A stretch of 64,000 nucleotides of DNA, taken from positions 2,480,496 through 2,544,495 of the forward strand of contig OZ025265.1 of NCBI GenBank assembly GCA_964019135.1, given 5' to 3'. Made by a program: the position numbers and the translations under genes. Under the pieces are notes generated by a model that ran no database searches, was not told the origin of the DNA, and was given only the letters and a program-made list of their open reading frames with translations. The DNA comes from Arenicola marina. Its lineage: Eukaryota; Annelida; Polychaeta; Arenicolidae. Shown piece after piece: positions 40,501 through 52,194 of this stretch. Position 1 is the stretch's first letter. Each line of letters begins with the position of its first letter.

Positions 40501-41583
40501 CATGAATTCCACAGAATATTTCTTCTTGTTTTTACAATTTCGGATAACAGTGCGGCACTTTCCTACAGTGGTCATTTCGGAAGAGTTCCACATTTTGAGT
40601 TTGGTGGTGCAGGGAGTAATGGTAAGTCCTCTCACCATCTCTTCTTGAATTACATTTACACTGGCTCCACTGTCCACCTGAAATCTAGCCACATTTCCAT
40701 TGATTTCCATGTCTGCCATAATGTCCTTGCTTTTTCCACATGTACTCAGTTTCATAATCATTTCAATTTCAGAATCAGATTCTTCAGATTCTTCTTCCTT
40801 TTGGACAGAATGTATTTTCTTGGTTCGTTTCATGTTTTTTGATAAACACTTCACTGCAAAGTGGTTTTTTAACCCACATTTTGAACAAGTTTTTCCATAT
40901 GCCGGACATCTCTCTTTGCTCCAGACATGTTTGTTACCACAGAATTTGCATTCACGCAGCTCTTTATCCTCTCTTCTTTGTTTTAGTTTGGGTCGAACTC
41001 CATGAATTGCAATATCTCCGGTTTCTTCTTTGAAGATATCCATGTTTTTATTTGCCATTTGATGTGCAATACAAAATCTTATTGTCTTCTCCAGCGTGAG
41101 ATCCTCTTCTTTCAAAAGTTTTTCCCTTAAATGAGTATCACAACAACCAAATACGATTTAGTCTCTTATTAGCTTTTCTTTCTGGTCCTCGTAATTACAG
41201 TCTTTCGAAAAAAATTTGAGATAAGTTACGAAAGAGTCCAGAGGTTCACCTGGCTTCTGTTTGCATTGATGAAACTTGTACCTTGCAGCTAATTCATTTT
41301 TTCGAGGGGTGAAATATCCATCGAATTTCTCCAACACTTTTTTAAGGTTGTTAGCTTCGTCATTTTCCCCTTCTGCAGGTTCAGGGAATTCAAAGGAATT
41401 ATAAATTTCCAATATTTCATCACCTCCACACGTAAGCAGAATTGCAACCTTCTCTTCATCTGTTTTGTTATTACATCCACTTGCCAATATATATAGGTTG
41501 AACTTTTGTTTGAATAGTTTCCATGCTTGCTCTGTATCACCCATTAGTGATAGTCTATCTGGTGGGCTGAGTGATTGAGCCAT
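37584..41583 (-). pseudogene. Gypsy 2 gag-pol, three disabling changes
   Basis: Shares with copy 1 the gag stop (41158-41160) and the 2-bp RNase H deletion near 39228. It has an additional private stop (Gln to TAA at 38064-38066), which cuts the integrase C-terminal region into 39233-38064 and 37994-37584. A private GAA-to-AAA-type change region near 41205 alters the end of gag (KFFSKD). Confidence 0.92.
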
Positions 41584-41685
41584 AATTTCAATTTTCCGGC
41601 TTTACCTTGTTCTGTTATTTGCTCTTGTATGTTTCTTCTCTGTGTCTTGTTCCTGTTTCTATTTACGTCTCCTTGGCTGCCACCA

Positions 41686-41896
41686 TGTTTTGTAATGCTT
41701 TTATTACCGTAAATATAATCAATCTTATTAGACGCGCATACATAACACTGCCGGCCGGCTCTCTCACTCTAGTTCAACTGACGTAACCCTTTAATATTGA
41801 CCTCTGACATAACCCATGAACTCTGACGCACTGACCCATTTATAACCTTACTTCCGATCATAACGCACCCATACTCTCGCACCACATATCGTAACA
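41686..41896 (-). repeat. Gypsy 2 5' LTR
   Basis: 211 bp, with a private G to A (GACGTAACCC). Confidence 0.96.
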
Positions 41897-42300
41897 ATGT
41901 GATTTGGGAATCATGTGACTTCTCTGCGAGTCTCAGCCATGGTGGAATATTGGCGCCAAATTTAAGGGGTTAAGGGGTGCGAGTCTCGGATCAGATGTAT
42001 CCTAAAAAAGTTACCGAAATTTTTTAGATGTATCATGGCCTTAAGGCGCTGCGTTCAGGTCGCAGTCTGGTTCTCCAGGCGTGGATTCCAATCCCACTTC
42101 TGACAAAGGATATTTTTGGTCACCATGTGTCCAGATTGAGACATTGCACTACATGGTTTTCTCTTTGTGGCCGACATATCGGAACTTCAAATGCTTGGTG
42201 TTAATCTTTTTCCTAAAACAGAGCAAGTAATCATTTGTAAATGTACAATATTAAACAAATTCACCAATGAAAATCATCGTCGGGGCAGGACTATCCACGA

Positions 42301-42385
42301 GTCAGGATGGCCCGAGCGGTCTAAGGCGCTGCGTTCAGGTCGCAGTCTGGTTCTCCAGGCGTGGGTTCCAATCCCACTTCTGACA
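42301..42385 (+). pseudogene. tRNA-Leu(CAG) with extra C
   Basis: Identical lesions (extra C, TTCCAAT loop) to the copy 6,853 bp to its left; duplicated with it. Confidence 0.85.
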
Positions 42386-42580
42386 AATGATATTTTTGGT
42401 CACCATGTGTCCAGATTGAGACATTGCACTACATGGTTTTCTCTTTGTGGCCGACACATCGGAACTTCAAATGCTTGGTGTTAATCTTTTTCCTAAAACA
42501 GAGCAAGTAATCATTTGTAAATGTACAATATTAAACAAATTCACCAATGAAAATCATCGTCGGGGCAGGACTATCCACAA

Positions 42581-42664
42581 GTCAGGATGGCCGAGCGGTC
42601 TAAGGCGCTGCGTTCAGGTCGCAGTCTGGTTCTCCAGGCGTGGGTTCGAATCCCACTTCTGACA
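42581..42664 (+). tRNA. tRNA-Leu(CAG)
   Basis: Consensus body; terminator-poor trailer (ATTCTTGG). Confidence 0.93.
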
Positions 42665-42809
42665 AATTATATTCTTGGTCTCCACGTGTCCAGTTTAAGG
42701 CTTTGCACGACAGCGTTTTCTATTTGTGGTCGGCATATTCAAGCGTCATATACTTGGTTGTTGTCTTTTTCCTAAAACAGCGCAAGTAATCCCACTTCTG
42801 ACAAATTAT

Positions 42810-43357
42810 GGCGAACGCAAGCGAGCTCTTAAGGTAACATGCATGCATATTCAAATTCCACTTCAAGCATAGGCTTAGGACTTTCATTTCGCGCAACAGC
42901 TCCCATGAGACGTTTTCGGATTCGGAGTAAATATCAGCTGTACCTAAATGTATTCAAGCAAAGAGAGATCGAAGCATATCATATCATGTCTTTAATAATT
43001 AAATCAGCTGCCCCACAAAATTAACGAATAAATGATTCAATGTTAACAATGGATGTATACTTAAAATTAAAGTTAAAATTTATAATTGATGCGCTAAATG
43101 TCTGTTGCCAATCTCCAAGGATAGCATATTGAGTAGTTGTGACGTCAAAATGTTATAAACATGACGTCACAATGGGAGTTCCTAAGCAACCGAATGATAT
43201 GTCACAAGCACGGGCATGGTATACTTTATCCCGCCAAAGATTGCTTGATGGCAAACCGAAGTGAGTTTAATTTTGAAAAAATTAATCTAGATGTATCCCC
43301 TCGAAAAATCTGAATTAATAAATATACGCTCGCATTTTTTAGGTAGCACCTATCCAT
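42810..43357. mobile_element. 548-bp insertion, HOR 2 copy
   Basis: Full length, ATTAT on both sides. Both CRE palindromes are intact. Confidence 0.75.
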
Positions 43358-43539
43358 ATTATTTGTGATCTCCACGTGTCTAGTTTAGGGCTTTGCACGA
43401 CAGCGTTTTCTATTTGTGGCCGACATATTCAAGCGTCATATAGTCTTTTTCGTAAAACAGAGAAAGTAATCATTTGTAAATGTACAATATTAAACAAATT
43501 CACCAACGAAAATCACCGTCGGGGCAGGACTATCCACAA

Positions 43540-43623
43540 GTCAGGATGGCCGAGCGGTCTAAGGCGCTGCGTTCAGGTCGCAGTCTGGTTCTCCAGGCGT
43601 GGGTTCGAATCCCACTTCTGACA
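43540..43623 (+). tRNA. tRNA-Leu(CAG)
   Basis: Consensus body; the trailer ATAATTTTGG provides a minimal T4 terminator. Confidence 0.96.
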
Positions 43624-43818
43624 AATTATAATTTTGGTCTCAACGTGTCCATTTTTAGGCTTTGCACGACAGCGGTTTCTATTTGTGGTCGACATATTCA
43701 AGCGTCATACACTTGGTTGTAGTCTTTATCCTAAAACAGAGCAAGTAATCATTTGTAAATGTACAATATTACACAAATCCACCAATGAAAATCACCGTCT
43801 GGGCAGGACTATCCACAA

Positions 43819-44189
43819 GTCAGGATGGCCAAGCGGTTAGCTCATGATAATCTGGCAAAGTTTCGGTAACTTTGTGACCGAAACATTGTTTCCGAAGTAT
43901 CAACATGTTTGAATTTGGGACACAAAGTTTCCACATCATTAGTATTACATGTACAACCAATGAGAAATCGAGATGTGGTCATGTGATTTGGGAATCATGT
44001 GACTTCTCTGCGAGTCTCAGCCATGGTGGAATATTGGCGCCAAATTTAATGGGTTAAGGGGTGCGAGTCTCGGATCAGATGTATCCTAAAAAAGTTACCG
44101 ACATTTTTTAGATGTATCATGGCCTTAAGGCGCTGCGTTCAGGTCGCAGTCTGGTTCTCCAGGCGTGGATTCCAATCCCACTTCTGACA
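43819..44189 (+). pseudogene. Split tRNA-Leu, HOR 3, uninterrupted MITE
   Basis: Best copy for reading the structure. 5' half 43819-43836, TTA, 285-bp MITE 43840-44124, TTA, 3' half 44125-44189. The A box is intact but the B box is degraded and displaced by nearly 300 bp. Confidence 0.93.
43840..44124. mobile_element. 285-bp MITE splitting tRNA-Leu (reference copy)
   Basis: The left end GCTCATGATAATCTGG matches the inverted right end GGCCATGATACATCT. The match continues with gaps to TCGGTAACTTT, giving imperfect terminal inverted repeats of about 32 bp. TTA flanks it on both sides; a 3-bp TWA duplication is typical of PIF/Harbinger elements, so that superfamily is the working guess. A subterminal hairpin GTTTCGGT/ACCGAAAC is present. 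No ORF. It contains the ATGTG site used by Gypsy 1 and 2. Confidence 0.8.
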
Positions 44190-44383
44190 AAGGATATTTT
44201 GGTCACCATGTGTCCAGATTGAGACATTGCACTACATGGTTTTCTCTTTGTGGCCGACATATCGGAACTTCAAATGCTTGGTGTTAATCTTTTTCCTAAA
44301 ACAGAGCAAGTAATCATTTGTAAATGTACAATATTAAACAAATTCACCAATGAAAATCATCGTCGGGGCAGGACTATCCACGA

Positions 44384-44468
44384 GTCAGGATGGCCCGAGC
44401 GGTCTAAGGCGCTGCGTTCAGGTCGCAGTCTGGTTCTCCAGGCGTGGGTTCCAATCCCACTTCTGACA
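44384..44468 (+). pseudogene. tRNA-Leu(CAG) with extra C
   Basis: Third copy with the inserted C and TTCCAAT loop. HOR 3 therefore descends from the same unit type as HORs 1 and 2. Confidence 0.85.
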
Positions 44469-44663
44469 AATGACATTTTTGGTCACCATGTGTCCAGTTT
44501 GAGACATTGCGCTACATGGTTTTCTCTTTGTGGCCGACACATCGGAACTTCAAATGCTTGGTGTTAATCTTTTTCCTAAAACAGAGAAAGTAATCATTTG
44601 TAAATGTACAATATTAAACAAATTCACCAATGAAAATCATCGTCGGGGCAGGACTATCCACAA

Positions 44664-44747
44664 GTCAGGATGGCCGAGCGGTCTAAGGCGCTGCGTTCAG
44701 GTCGCAGTCTGGTTCTCCAGGCGTGGGTTCGAATCCCACTTCTGACA
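44664..44747 (+). tRNA. tRNA-Leu(CAG)
   Basis: Consensus body; terminator-poor trailer. Confidence 0.93.
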
Positions 44748-44892
44748 AATTATATTCTTGGTCTCCACGTGTCCAGTTTAAGGCTTTGCACGACAGCGTT
44801 TTCTATTTGTGGTCGGCATATTCAAGCGTCATATACTTGGTTGTTGTCTTTTTCCTAAAACAGCGCAAGTAATCCCACTTCGGACAAATTAT

Positions 44893-45440
44893 GGCGAACG
44901 CAAGCGAGCTCTTAAGGTAACATGCATGCATATTCAAATTCCACTTCAAGCATAGGCTTAGGACTTTCATTTCGCGCAACAGCTCCCATGAGACGTTTTC
45001 GGATTCGGAGTAAATATCAGCTGTACCTAAATGTATTCAAGCAAAGAGAGATCGAAGCATATCATATCATGTCTTTAATAATTAAATCAGCTGCCCCACA
45101 AAATTAACGAATAAATGATTCAATGTTAACAATGGATGTATACTTAAAATTAAAGTTAAAATTTATAATTGATGCGCTAAATGTCTGTTGCCAATCTCCA
45201 AGGATAGCATATTGAGTAGTTGTGACGTCAAAATGTTATAAACATAACGTCACATTGGGAGTTCCTAAGCAACCGAATGATATGTCACAAGCACGGGCAT
45301 GGTATACTTTATCCCGCCAAAGATTGCTTGATGGCAAACCGAAGTGAGTTTAATTTTGAAAAAATTAATCTAGATGTATCCCCTCGAAAAATCTGAATTA
45401 ATAAATATACGCTCGCATTTTTTAGGTAGCACCTATCCAT
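44893..45440. mobile_element. 548-bp insertion, HOR 3 copy
   Basis: Full length. The second CRE is mutated (ATAACGTCACATT), breaking the inverted repeat. Confidence 0.75.
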
Positions 45441-45622
45441 ATTATTTGTGATCTCCACGTGTCTAGTTTAGGGCTTTGCACGACAGCGTTTTCTATTTGT
45501 GGCCGACATATTCAAGCGTCATATAGTCTTTTTCGTAAAACAGAGAAAGTAATCATTTGTAAATGTACAATATTAAACAAATTCACCAACGAAAATCACC
45601 GTCGGGGCAGGACTATCCACAA

Positions 45623-45706
45623 GTCAGGATGGCCGAGCGGTCTAAGGCGCTGCGTTCAGGTCGCAGTCTGGTTCTCCAGGCGTGGGTTCGAATCCCACTT
45701 CTGACA
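45623..45706 (+). tRNA. tRNA-Leu(CAG)
   Basis: Consensus body, T4 terminator. Confidence 0.96.
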
Positions 45707-46236
45707 AATTATAATTTTGGTCTCAACGTGTCCATTTTTAGGCTTTGCACGACAGCGGTTTCTATTTGTGGTCGACATATTCAAGCGTCATACACTTGGT
45801 TGTAGTCTTTATCCTAAAACAGAGCAAGTAATCATTTGTAAATGTACAATATTACACAAATCCACCAATGAAAATCACCGTCTGGGCAGGACTATCCACA
45901 AGTCAGGATGGCCAAGCGGTTAGCTCATGATAATCTGGCAAAGTTTCGGTAACTTTGTGACCGAAACATTGTTTCCGAAGTATCAACATGTTTGAATTTG
46001 GGACACAAAGTTTCCACATCATTAGTATTACATGTACAACCAATGAGAAATCGAGATGTGGTCATGTGATTTGGGAATCATGTGACTTCTCTGCGAGTCT
46101 CAGCCATGGTGGAATATTGGCGCCAAATTTAATGGGTTAAGGGGTGCGAGTCTCGGATCAGATGTATACTAAAAAAGTTACCGACATTTTTTAGATGTAT
46201 CATGGCCTTAAGGCGCTGCGTTCAGGTCGCAGTCTG

Positions 46237-46429
46237 TTACCGTAAATATAATCAATCTTATTAGACACGCATACAGAACACTGCCGGCCGGCTCTCTCAC
46301 TCTAGTTCAACTGACGTAGCCCTTTAATATTGACCTCTGACATAACCCATGAACTCTGACGCACTGACCCGTTTATAACCTTACTTCCGATCATAACGCA
46401 CCCATACTCTCGCACCACATATCGTAACA
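46237..46429 (-). repeat. Gypsy 3 3' LTR, truncated
   Basis: 193 of 211 bp; starts TTACCGTAAATA. Confidence 0.95.
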
Positions 46430-46669
46430 TCCTTTCTTTTTTGAAACTAACTCGTTTAGAGTCAAATGAACAGTTAATTTCTCAACATAGATAATAGGAT
46501 AAATCACATCATTTCCGGCAGGCATGATGTGATAGTGCTTCGCGGTATGAAACACAACAAATATAATGGATATTATACAGGACATCCAAACAAAGTCACA
46601 TCACCCAGTATACGCATTATTGTTCAGGAATGAGGTCAGTTTGTGCTGAAATGTCACTGGGGAAAGGGT

Positions 46670-49600
46670 TCATTCATAAACAACAAAGTCCTCGAATCTT
46701 TTCGGCCTCTGACGAGTTCGGCGGGGACGCTCCGCTGGCGCTGCGATGTCTCTGGCGCGTGAAGTCTCTGAATCGACGTTGGGTTGTACAGGAATCGATG
46801 TGTCCTGACGGACAGGTGCAGCGGCAACAGACGAATCCCGCAGCCGACTTTGCCGCGGAGTCGGAAGAGTATCCAGCTCAGGATGATCTGGTCCTTGATG
46901 CAGTTCTGCTTCATGCGTCTGCGGGTTGTCACTGTCAGCTGTCACAGTCTGCTTCCTGAGATGGACTCTATTTCTTCGATATTCACCCTGTTCATTACCT
47001 ACACGGTAAGAGCGTTCATCTAGCCTCTGAAGGACCGTTGCAGGCTCCCATTCCTTTCTTCCAAGAACGAAAGGTTTCATTCTGATGCGATCACCTTCTT
47101 GTAGAGGGTACAGGTCACGAGCACTCCTGTTATAGTAAGAAGCGCTCCGTTGCTGTCTCTGAAGTTGTTGAGATTTCTCCTGCTCTACATTGATATTTGA
47201 AGGAGTGAGCAGCTTCGATGACATTGGGAGCAAAGTTCTCGTCCTTCGCCCCATCAGCCGTTGTACTGGACTACATTCATTAGGACCTGACGGTGAGTTT
47301 CTTAAGTCCAGGAGTGCCAGATATGGGTCTTGTTTACCTGCTAAGCACTTCCTGATGAGCCTCTTTGCTGTTTTGACGGCTGATTCCGCTTTCCCATTGG
47401 ATTTGGGATATCCAGGACTTGATGTCTGATGTTCAATGTCCCATTTCTCAGTAAACTTTTTGAAAAGATCACTTGTAAATTGAGGTCCATTGTCTGAGAT
47501 CAACGTTGAGGGAGTCCCATATCGTGCGAAAAGTTGCTTTAACTTGTGGATCACAGTGGAACTCTTGGTGTCTTCACAATAGTCAATTTCCCAAAAGTTA
47601 GAGAAATAGTCCACTGTGATCAGATAATCCTTTCCTTTGATCTCCATCAAGTCTGTTCCAACCTTTTGCCAAGGCCTGTCTGAAAGCTCATGATTCATGA
47701 GTGTTTCCTGCTGTTGTGCAGTGTTGTATTTGCTGCATATATATGAATTGCCTGAGATCTTGATTCATGCCTGGCCAATACACACATTCTCGGGCTCGTC
47801 TGAGGGAGGTCTCTATGCCGAGATGGGATGCATGTATGGCTTGCATCACTTCTCTTCTCAGTCCTTGAGGGATGATTACTCTTTCTCCTTTGAAAAGGAG
47901 GCCGTCTTGTACTGACAGTTCATCACGCACATGATAATAGGGCATAGCTGTTAGCACTACTTCTGATTTTTCGTTAGGCCACCCTGTCATTATCAGCTCT
48001 TTCAAGACGGCAAGGACATCATCTCTCATTGTGTGGTCTCTGATCTTGTTCAACCTCTCCTGTCGAATTGGTAGGTGTTTCACCATGTTCACCATCTCAA
48101 ATGACTTCTCATCTGCGGTTGTATCCAGATGTGCCCGTGACAGTGCATCGGCGATATACATCTCTTTACCTGGACAGTACTGGAGGGTAAAGTCATACTG
48201 TTGTGTTCTCAGCATCATGCACTGTAGCCTTCTTGGTGCTTTGTTTAGTGGTTTCTTGATGATGCTTTCCAACGGTTTATGATCTGAATAAATAGTAGTG
48301 TGTCTCCCAAATGAGTATTGATGAAATTTATTCAATGCGAAGAGGACAGCGAGCATTTCTTTTTCTATTTGGGCATATTTTTCTTCAGTGGTGGTCAGAG
48401 CCCGGCTCGCATAGCAGATGGGTTTGCCCTCTTGGAGTAAGCAACATCCTACCCCTGTGCTACTAGCATCACACTGTATTGCCAGTGGTTTCTCCTGATC
48501 ATAGAATGCTAGGATTGGAGCTTTGGTGACTAGCTCCTTCATTTTCTTAAATGCCTCTTCTTGATCCTTCTCCCATCTCCATTCAGCATCTTTGCAGGTC
48601 AGTTGCCTGAGGGGCTTCAAGACATCTGACAGAGACGGAAGAAATCTGGACAAGTAGTTGATCATTCCACAGATTGATTGCACCTCTGTGACAGTTGCGG
48701 GAGGTTTCATTTCCATAATTGCTTCTATTTTAAGCATGTCAGGCTTTAGTCCATCCTGGGTAATAGTGTGTCCATGGAAAGTCACTTGCTTTTGTTTGAT
48801 CTCCGTTTTGTTCTCATTAAGCCTTATTCCATGCTTGATGCATCTTTCAAGCAGGCTTTTCAGGTTCTTGTCGTGATCCATTTCTGCAGTTTCTTCATTT
48901 GTTCCACATCCATATACTAGAATGTCATCAGCGATACAAAACACACCTGGTAAGTTCTCCAAGGCCACCTGGAGCCTTTTTTGGAAGATTTCACTGCTTA
49001 CTTTCAATCCGAAGGGCAGTCGTTTCCACCGATATCTTCCAAAAGGAGTTTGAAAGGTTGTGAGGAAGCTGGATTCCTTGTCTAGCACACAATGCCAATA
49101 TCCATTTCTGAGGTCGAATTTGGAAAATACCTTGGCATTATTTAGCTCCGGGAGTATATCATCTAGCGTCAGCAGAGGATGGTGTTCTCGCTTGAGTGCT
49201 TGGTTTAAAGCATTGGGGTCGATACAAATCCGAATGTCCCCATTCTTTTTGGTGCCTATTGCCATCCGGCTGACCCATTCTGTCGGTTTGTCCACTTTGG
49301 CGATGACATCCTTTTCCTCAAGCTGCTTCAGCTTAGCTTCCACTTTGTTCTTCAAACTCACTGGGACCCTGTATGATGATATTGCAGTTGGCTGTTTTGT
49401 GTCATCTATTGTGAGGTGGACTGTTCCAGGGAGAGTCCCTAGTTCCTCATTGAAAACATCTTCATTCGCTGATATAATGTCTTTAACACTGCTGATGTTT
49501 TCATAGTTCACTGTTATTAGTCCCATCTGTTCACATGCTCGTTTGCCAAGCAGTGGAGTCAACGGCTCATCCACGACCATGAATTCCACAGAATATTTCT

Positions 49601-50416
49601 TCTTGTTTTTACAATTTCGGATAACAGTGCGTTTTGGACAGAATGTATTTTCTTGGTTCGTTTCATGTTTTTTGATAAACACTTCACTGCAAAGTGTTTT
49701 TTTAACCCACATTTTGAACAAGTTTTTCCATATGCCGGACATCTCTCTTTGCTCCAGACATGTTTGTTACCACAGAATTTGCATTCACGCAGCTCTTTAT
49801 CCTCTCTTCTTTGTTTTAGTTTGGGTCGAACTCCATGAATTGCAATATCTCCGGTTTCTTCTTTGAATATATCCATGTTTTTATTTGCCATTTGATGTGC
49901 AATACAAAATCTTATTGTCTTCTCCAGCGTGAGATCCTCTTCTTTCAAAAGTGTTTCCCTTAAATGAGTATCACAACAACCAAATACGATTTGGTCTCTT
50001 ATTAGCTTTTCTTTCTGGTCCTCGTAATTACAGTCTTTCGAAAGAATTTTGAGATGAGTTACGAAAGAGTCCAGAGGTTCACCTGGCTTCTGTTTGCATT
50101 GATGAAACTTGTACCTTGCAGCTAATTCATTTTTTCGAGGGGTGAAGTATCCATCGAATTTCTCCAACACTTTTTTAAGGTTGTTAGCTTCGTCATTTTC
50201 CCCTTCTGCAGGTTCAGGGAATTCAAAGGAATTATAAATTTCCAATATTTCATCACCTCCACACGTAAGCAGAATTGCAACCTTCTCTTCATCTGTTTTG
50301 TTATTACATCCACTTGCCAATATATATAGGTTGAACTTTTGTTTGAATAGTTTCCATGCTTGCTCTGTATCACCCATTAGTGATAGTCTATCTGGTGGGC
50401 TGAGTGATTGAGCCAT
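46670..50416 (-). pseudogene. Gypsy 3 gag-pol with protease and integrase deletions
   Basis: Gag is open (50416 onward, Gln where copies 1 and 2 have a stop) and RNase H is in frame. A 244-bp deletion (junction near 49631) removes the protease and shifts the frame. An 11-bp deletion near 47742 removes the Cys pair of the integrase zinc site and shifts the frame again. Readable blocks are 50416-49559 (gag and knuckle), 49742-47688 (RT, RNase H, N-terminal integrase) and 47698-46670 (integrase core and C terminus). It cannot make protease. Confidence 0.92.
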
Positions 50417-50518
50417 AATTTCAATTTTCCGGCTTTACCTTGTTCTGTTATTTGCTCTTGTATGTTTCTTCTCTGTGTCTTGTTCCTGTTTCTATTTACG
50501 TCTCCTTCGCTGCCACCA

Positions 50519-50729
50519 TGTTTTGTAATGCTTTTATTACCGTAAATATAATCAATCTTATTAGACACGCATACAGAACACTGCCGGCCGGCTCTCTCAC
50601 TCTAGTTCAACTGACGTAGCCCTTTAATATTGACCTCTGACATAACCCATGAACTCTGACGCACTGACCCGTTTATAACCTTACTTCCGATCATAACGCA
50701 CCCATACTCTCGCACCACATATCGTAACA
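50519..50729 (-). repeat. Gypsy 3 5' LTR
   Basis: Complete 211 bp. The adjacent primer-binding site reads TGGTGGCAGCG on the element strand, one base longer in its match to a leucine tRNA end than copies 1 and 2. Confidence 0.95.
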
Positions 50730-50956
50730 CTCCAGGCGTGGATTCCAATCCCACTTCTGACAAAGGATATTTTGGTCACCATGTGTCCAGATTGAGACAT
50801 TGCACTACATGGTTTTCTCTTTGTGGCCGACATATCGGAACTTCAAATGCTTGGTGTTAATCTTTTTCCTAAAACAGAGCAAGTAATCATTTGTAAATGT
50901 ACAATATTAAACAAATTCACCAATGAAAATCATCGTCGGGGCAGGACTATCCACAA

Positions 50957-51040
50957 GTCAGGATGGCCGAGCGGTCTAAGGCGCTGCGTTCAGGTCGCAG
51001 TCTGGTTCTCCAGGCGTGGGTTCGAATCCCACTTCTGACA
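50957..51040 (+). tRNA. tRNA-Leu(CAG)
   Basis: Consensus body; terminator-poor trailer. The extra-C unit present at this place in HORs 1-3 is missing. Confidence 0.93.
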
Positions 51041-51185
51041 AATTATATTCTTGGTCCCCACGTGTCCAGTTTAAGGCTTTGCACGACAGCGTTTTCTATT
51101 TGTGGTCGGCATATTCAAGCGTCATATACTTGGTTGTTGTCTTTTTCCTAAAACAGCGCAAGTAATCCCACTTCTGACAAATTAT

Positions 51186-51733
51186 GGCGAACGCAAGCGA
51201 GCTCTTAAGGTAACATGCATGCATATTCAAATTCCACTTCAAGCATAGGCTTAGAACTTTCATTTCGCGCAACAGCTCCCATGAGACGTTTTCGGATTCG
51301 GAGTAAATATCAGCTGTACCTAAATGTATTCAAGCAAAGAGAGATCGAAGCATATCATATCATGTCTTTAATAATTAAATCAGCTGCCCCACAAAATTAA
51401 CGAATAAATGATTCAATGTTAACAATGGATGTATACTTAAAATTAAAGTTAAAATTTATAATTGATGCGCTAAATGTCTGTTGCCAATCTCCAAGGATAG
51501 CATATTGAGTAGTTGTGACGTCAAAATGTTATAAACATGACGTCACAATGGGAGTTCCTAAGCAACCGAATGATATGTCACAAGCACGGGCATGGTATAC
51601 TTTATCCCGCCAAAGATTGCTTGATGGCAAACCGAAGTGAGGTTAATTTTGAAAAAATTAATCTAGATGTATCCCCTCGAAAAATCTGAATTAATAAATA
51701 TACGCTCGCATTTTTTAGGTAGCACCTATCCAT
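51186..51733. mobile_element. 548-bp insertion, HOR 4 copy
   Basis: Full length with a few private substitutions (TTAGAACTTT, GTGAGGTTAA). CRE pair intact. Confidence 0.75.
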
Positions 51734-51915
51734 ATTATTTGTTATCTCCACGTGTCTAGTTTAGGGCTTTGCTCGACAGCGTTTTCTACTTGTGGCCGAC
51801 ATATTCAAGCGTCATATAGTCTTTTTCGTAAAACAGAGAAAGTAATCATTTGTAAACGTACAATATTAAACAAATTCACCAACGAAAATCACCGTCGGGG
51901 CAGGACTATCCACAA

Positions 51916-51999
51916 GTCAGGATGGCCGAGCGGTCTAAGGCGCTGCGTTCAGGTCGCAGTCTGGTTCTCCAGGCGTGGGTTCGAATCCCACTTCTGACA
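51916..51999 (+). tRNA. tRNA-Leu(CAG)
   Basis: Consensus body, T4 terminator. Confidence 0.96.
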
Positions 52000-52194
52000 A
52001 ATTATAATTTTGGTCTCAACGTGTCCATTTTTAGGCTTTGCACGACAGCGGTTTCTATTTGTGGTCGACATATTCAAGCGTCATACACTTGGTTGTAGTC
52101 TTTATCCTAAAACAGTGCAAGTAATCATTTGTAAATGTACAATATTACACAAATCCACCAATAAAAATCACCGTTTGGGCAGGACTATCCACAA

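Larger units (their letters stand above)
37133..41896 (-). mobile_element. Ty3/Gypsy retrotransposon, copy 2
   Basis: Same length, insertion point and ATGTG duplication as copy 1 (offset 6,853 bp throughout). It is a duplicate by DNA-level amplification, not a new integration. LTRs 37133-37343 and 41686-41896 keep the A/G difference (GACACGC against GACGCGC) found between the LTRs of copy 1. Confidence 0.96.
36966..42105 (+). pseudogene. Split tRNA-Leu, HOR 2, containing Gypsy 2
   Basis: 5' half 36966-36983, MITE 36987-37132 plus 41902-42040, 3' half 42041-42105. TTA flanks the MITE on both sides. The Gypsy sits at the same MITE position as in HOR 1. Confidence 0.92.
46237..50729 (-). mobile_element. 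Ty3/Gypsy retrotransposon, copy 3 (independent insertion)
   Basis: Minus orientation, inserted in the variable arm of a tRNA-Leu 3' half. The left LTR lacks its first 18 bp, and a few bases of target (about GTT plus one copy of a possible CTCCA duplication) are missing, so a deletion of roughly 26 bp at the left junction is likely. Both LTRs carry ACAGAAC and CCCGTTT, which copies 1 and 2 lack, and are identical over the 193 shared bases, so the insertion is young. Confidence 0.94.
45902..50762 (+). pseudogene. Split tRNA-Leu, HOR 4, 3' half interrupted by Gypsy 3
   Basis: 5' half 45902-45919, complete MITE 45923-46207. The 3' half begins at 46208, is broken at the variable arm (46236) and resumes at 50730-50762. 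This tRNA remnant has therefore been hit by two different transposons at two positions. Confidence 0.92.

Noticed and set aside
30691..41033. Plus-strand frames across the Gypsy elements (for example 31251-31490 and 33130-33576)
   Set aside because: Antisense shadows of gag-pol.
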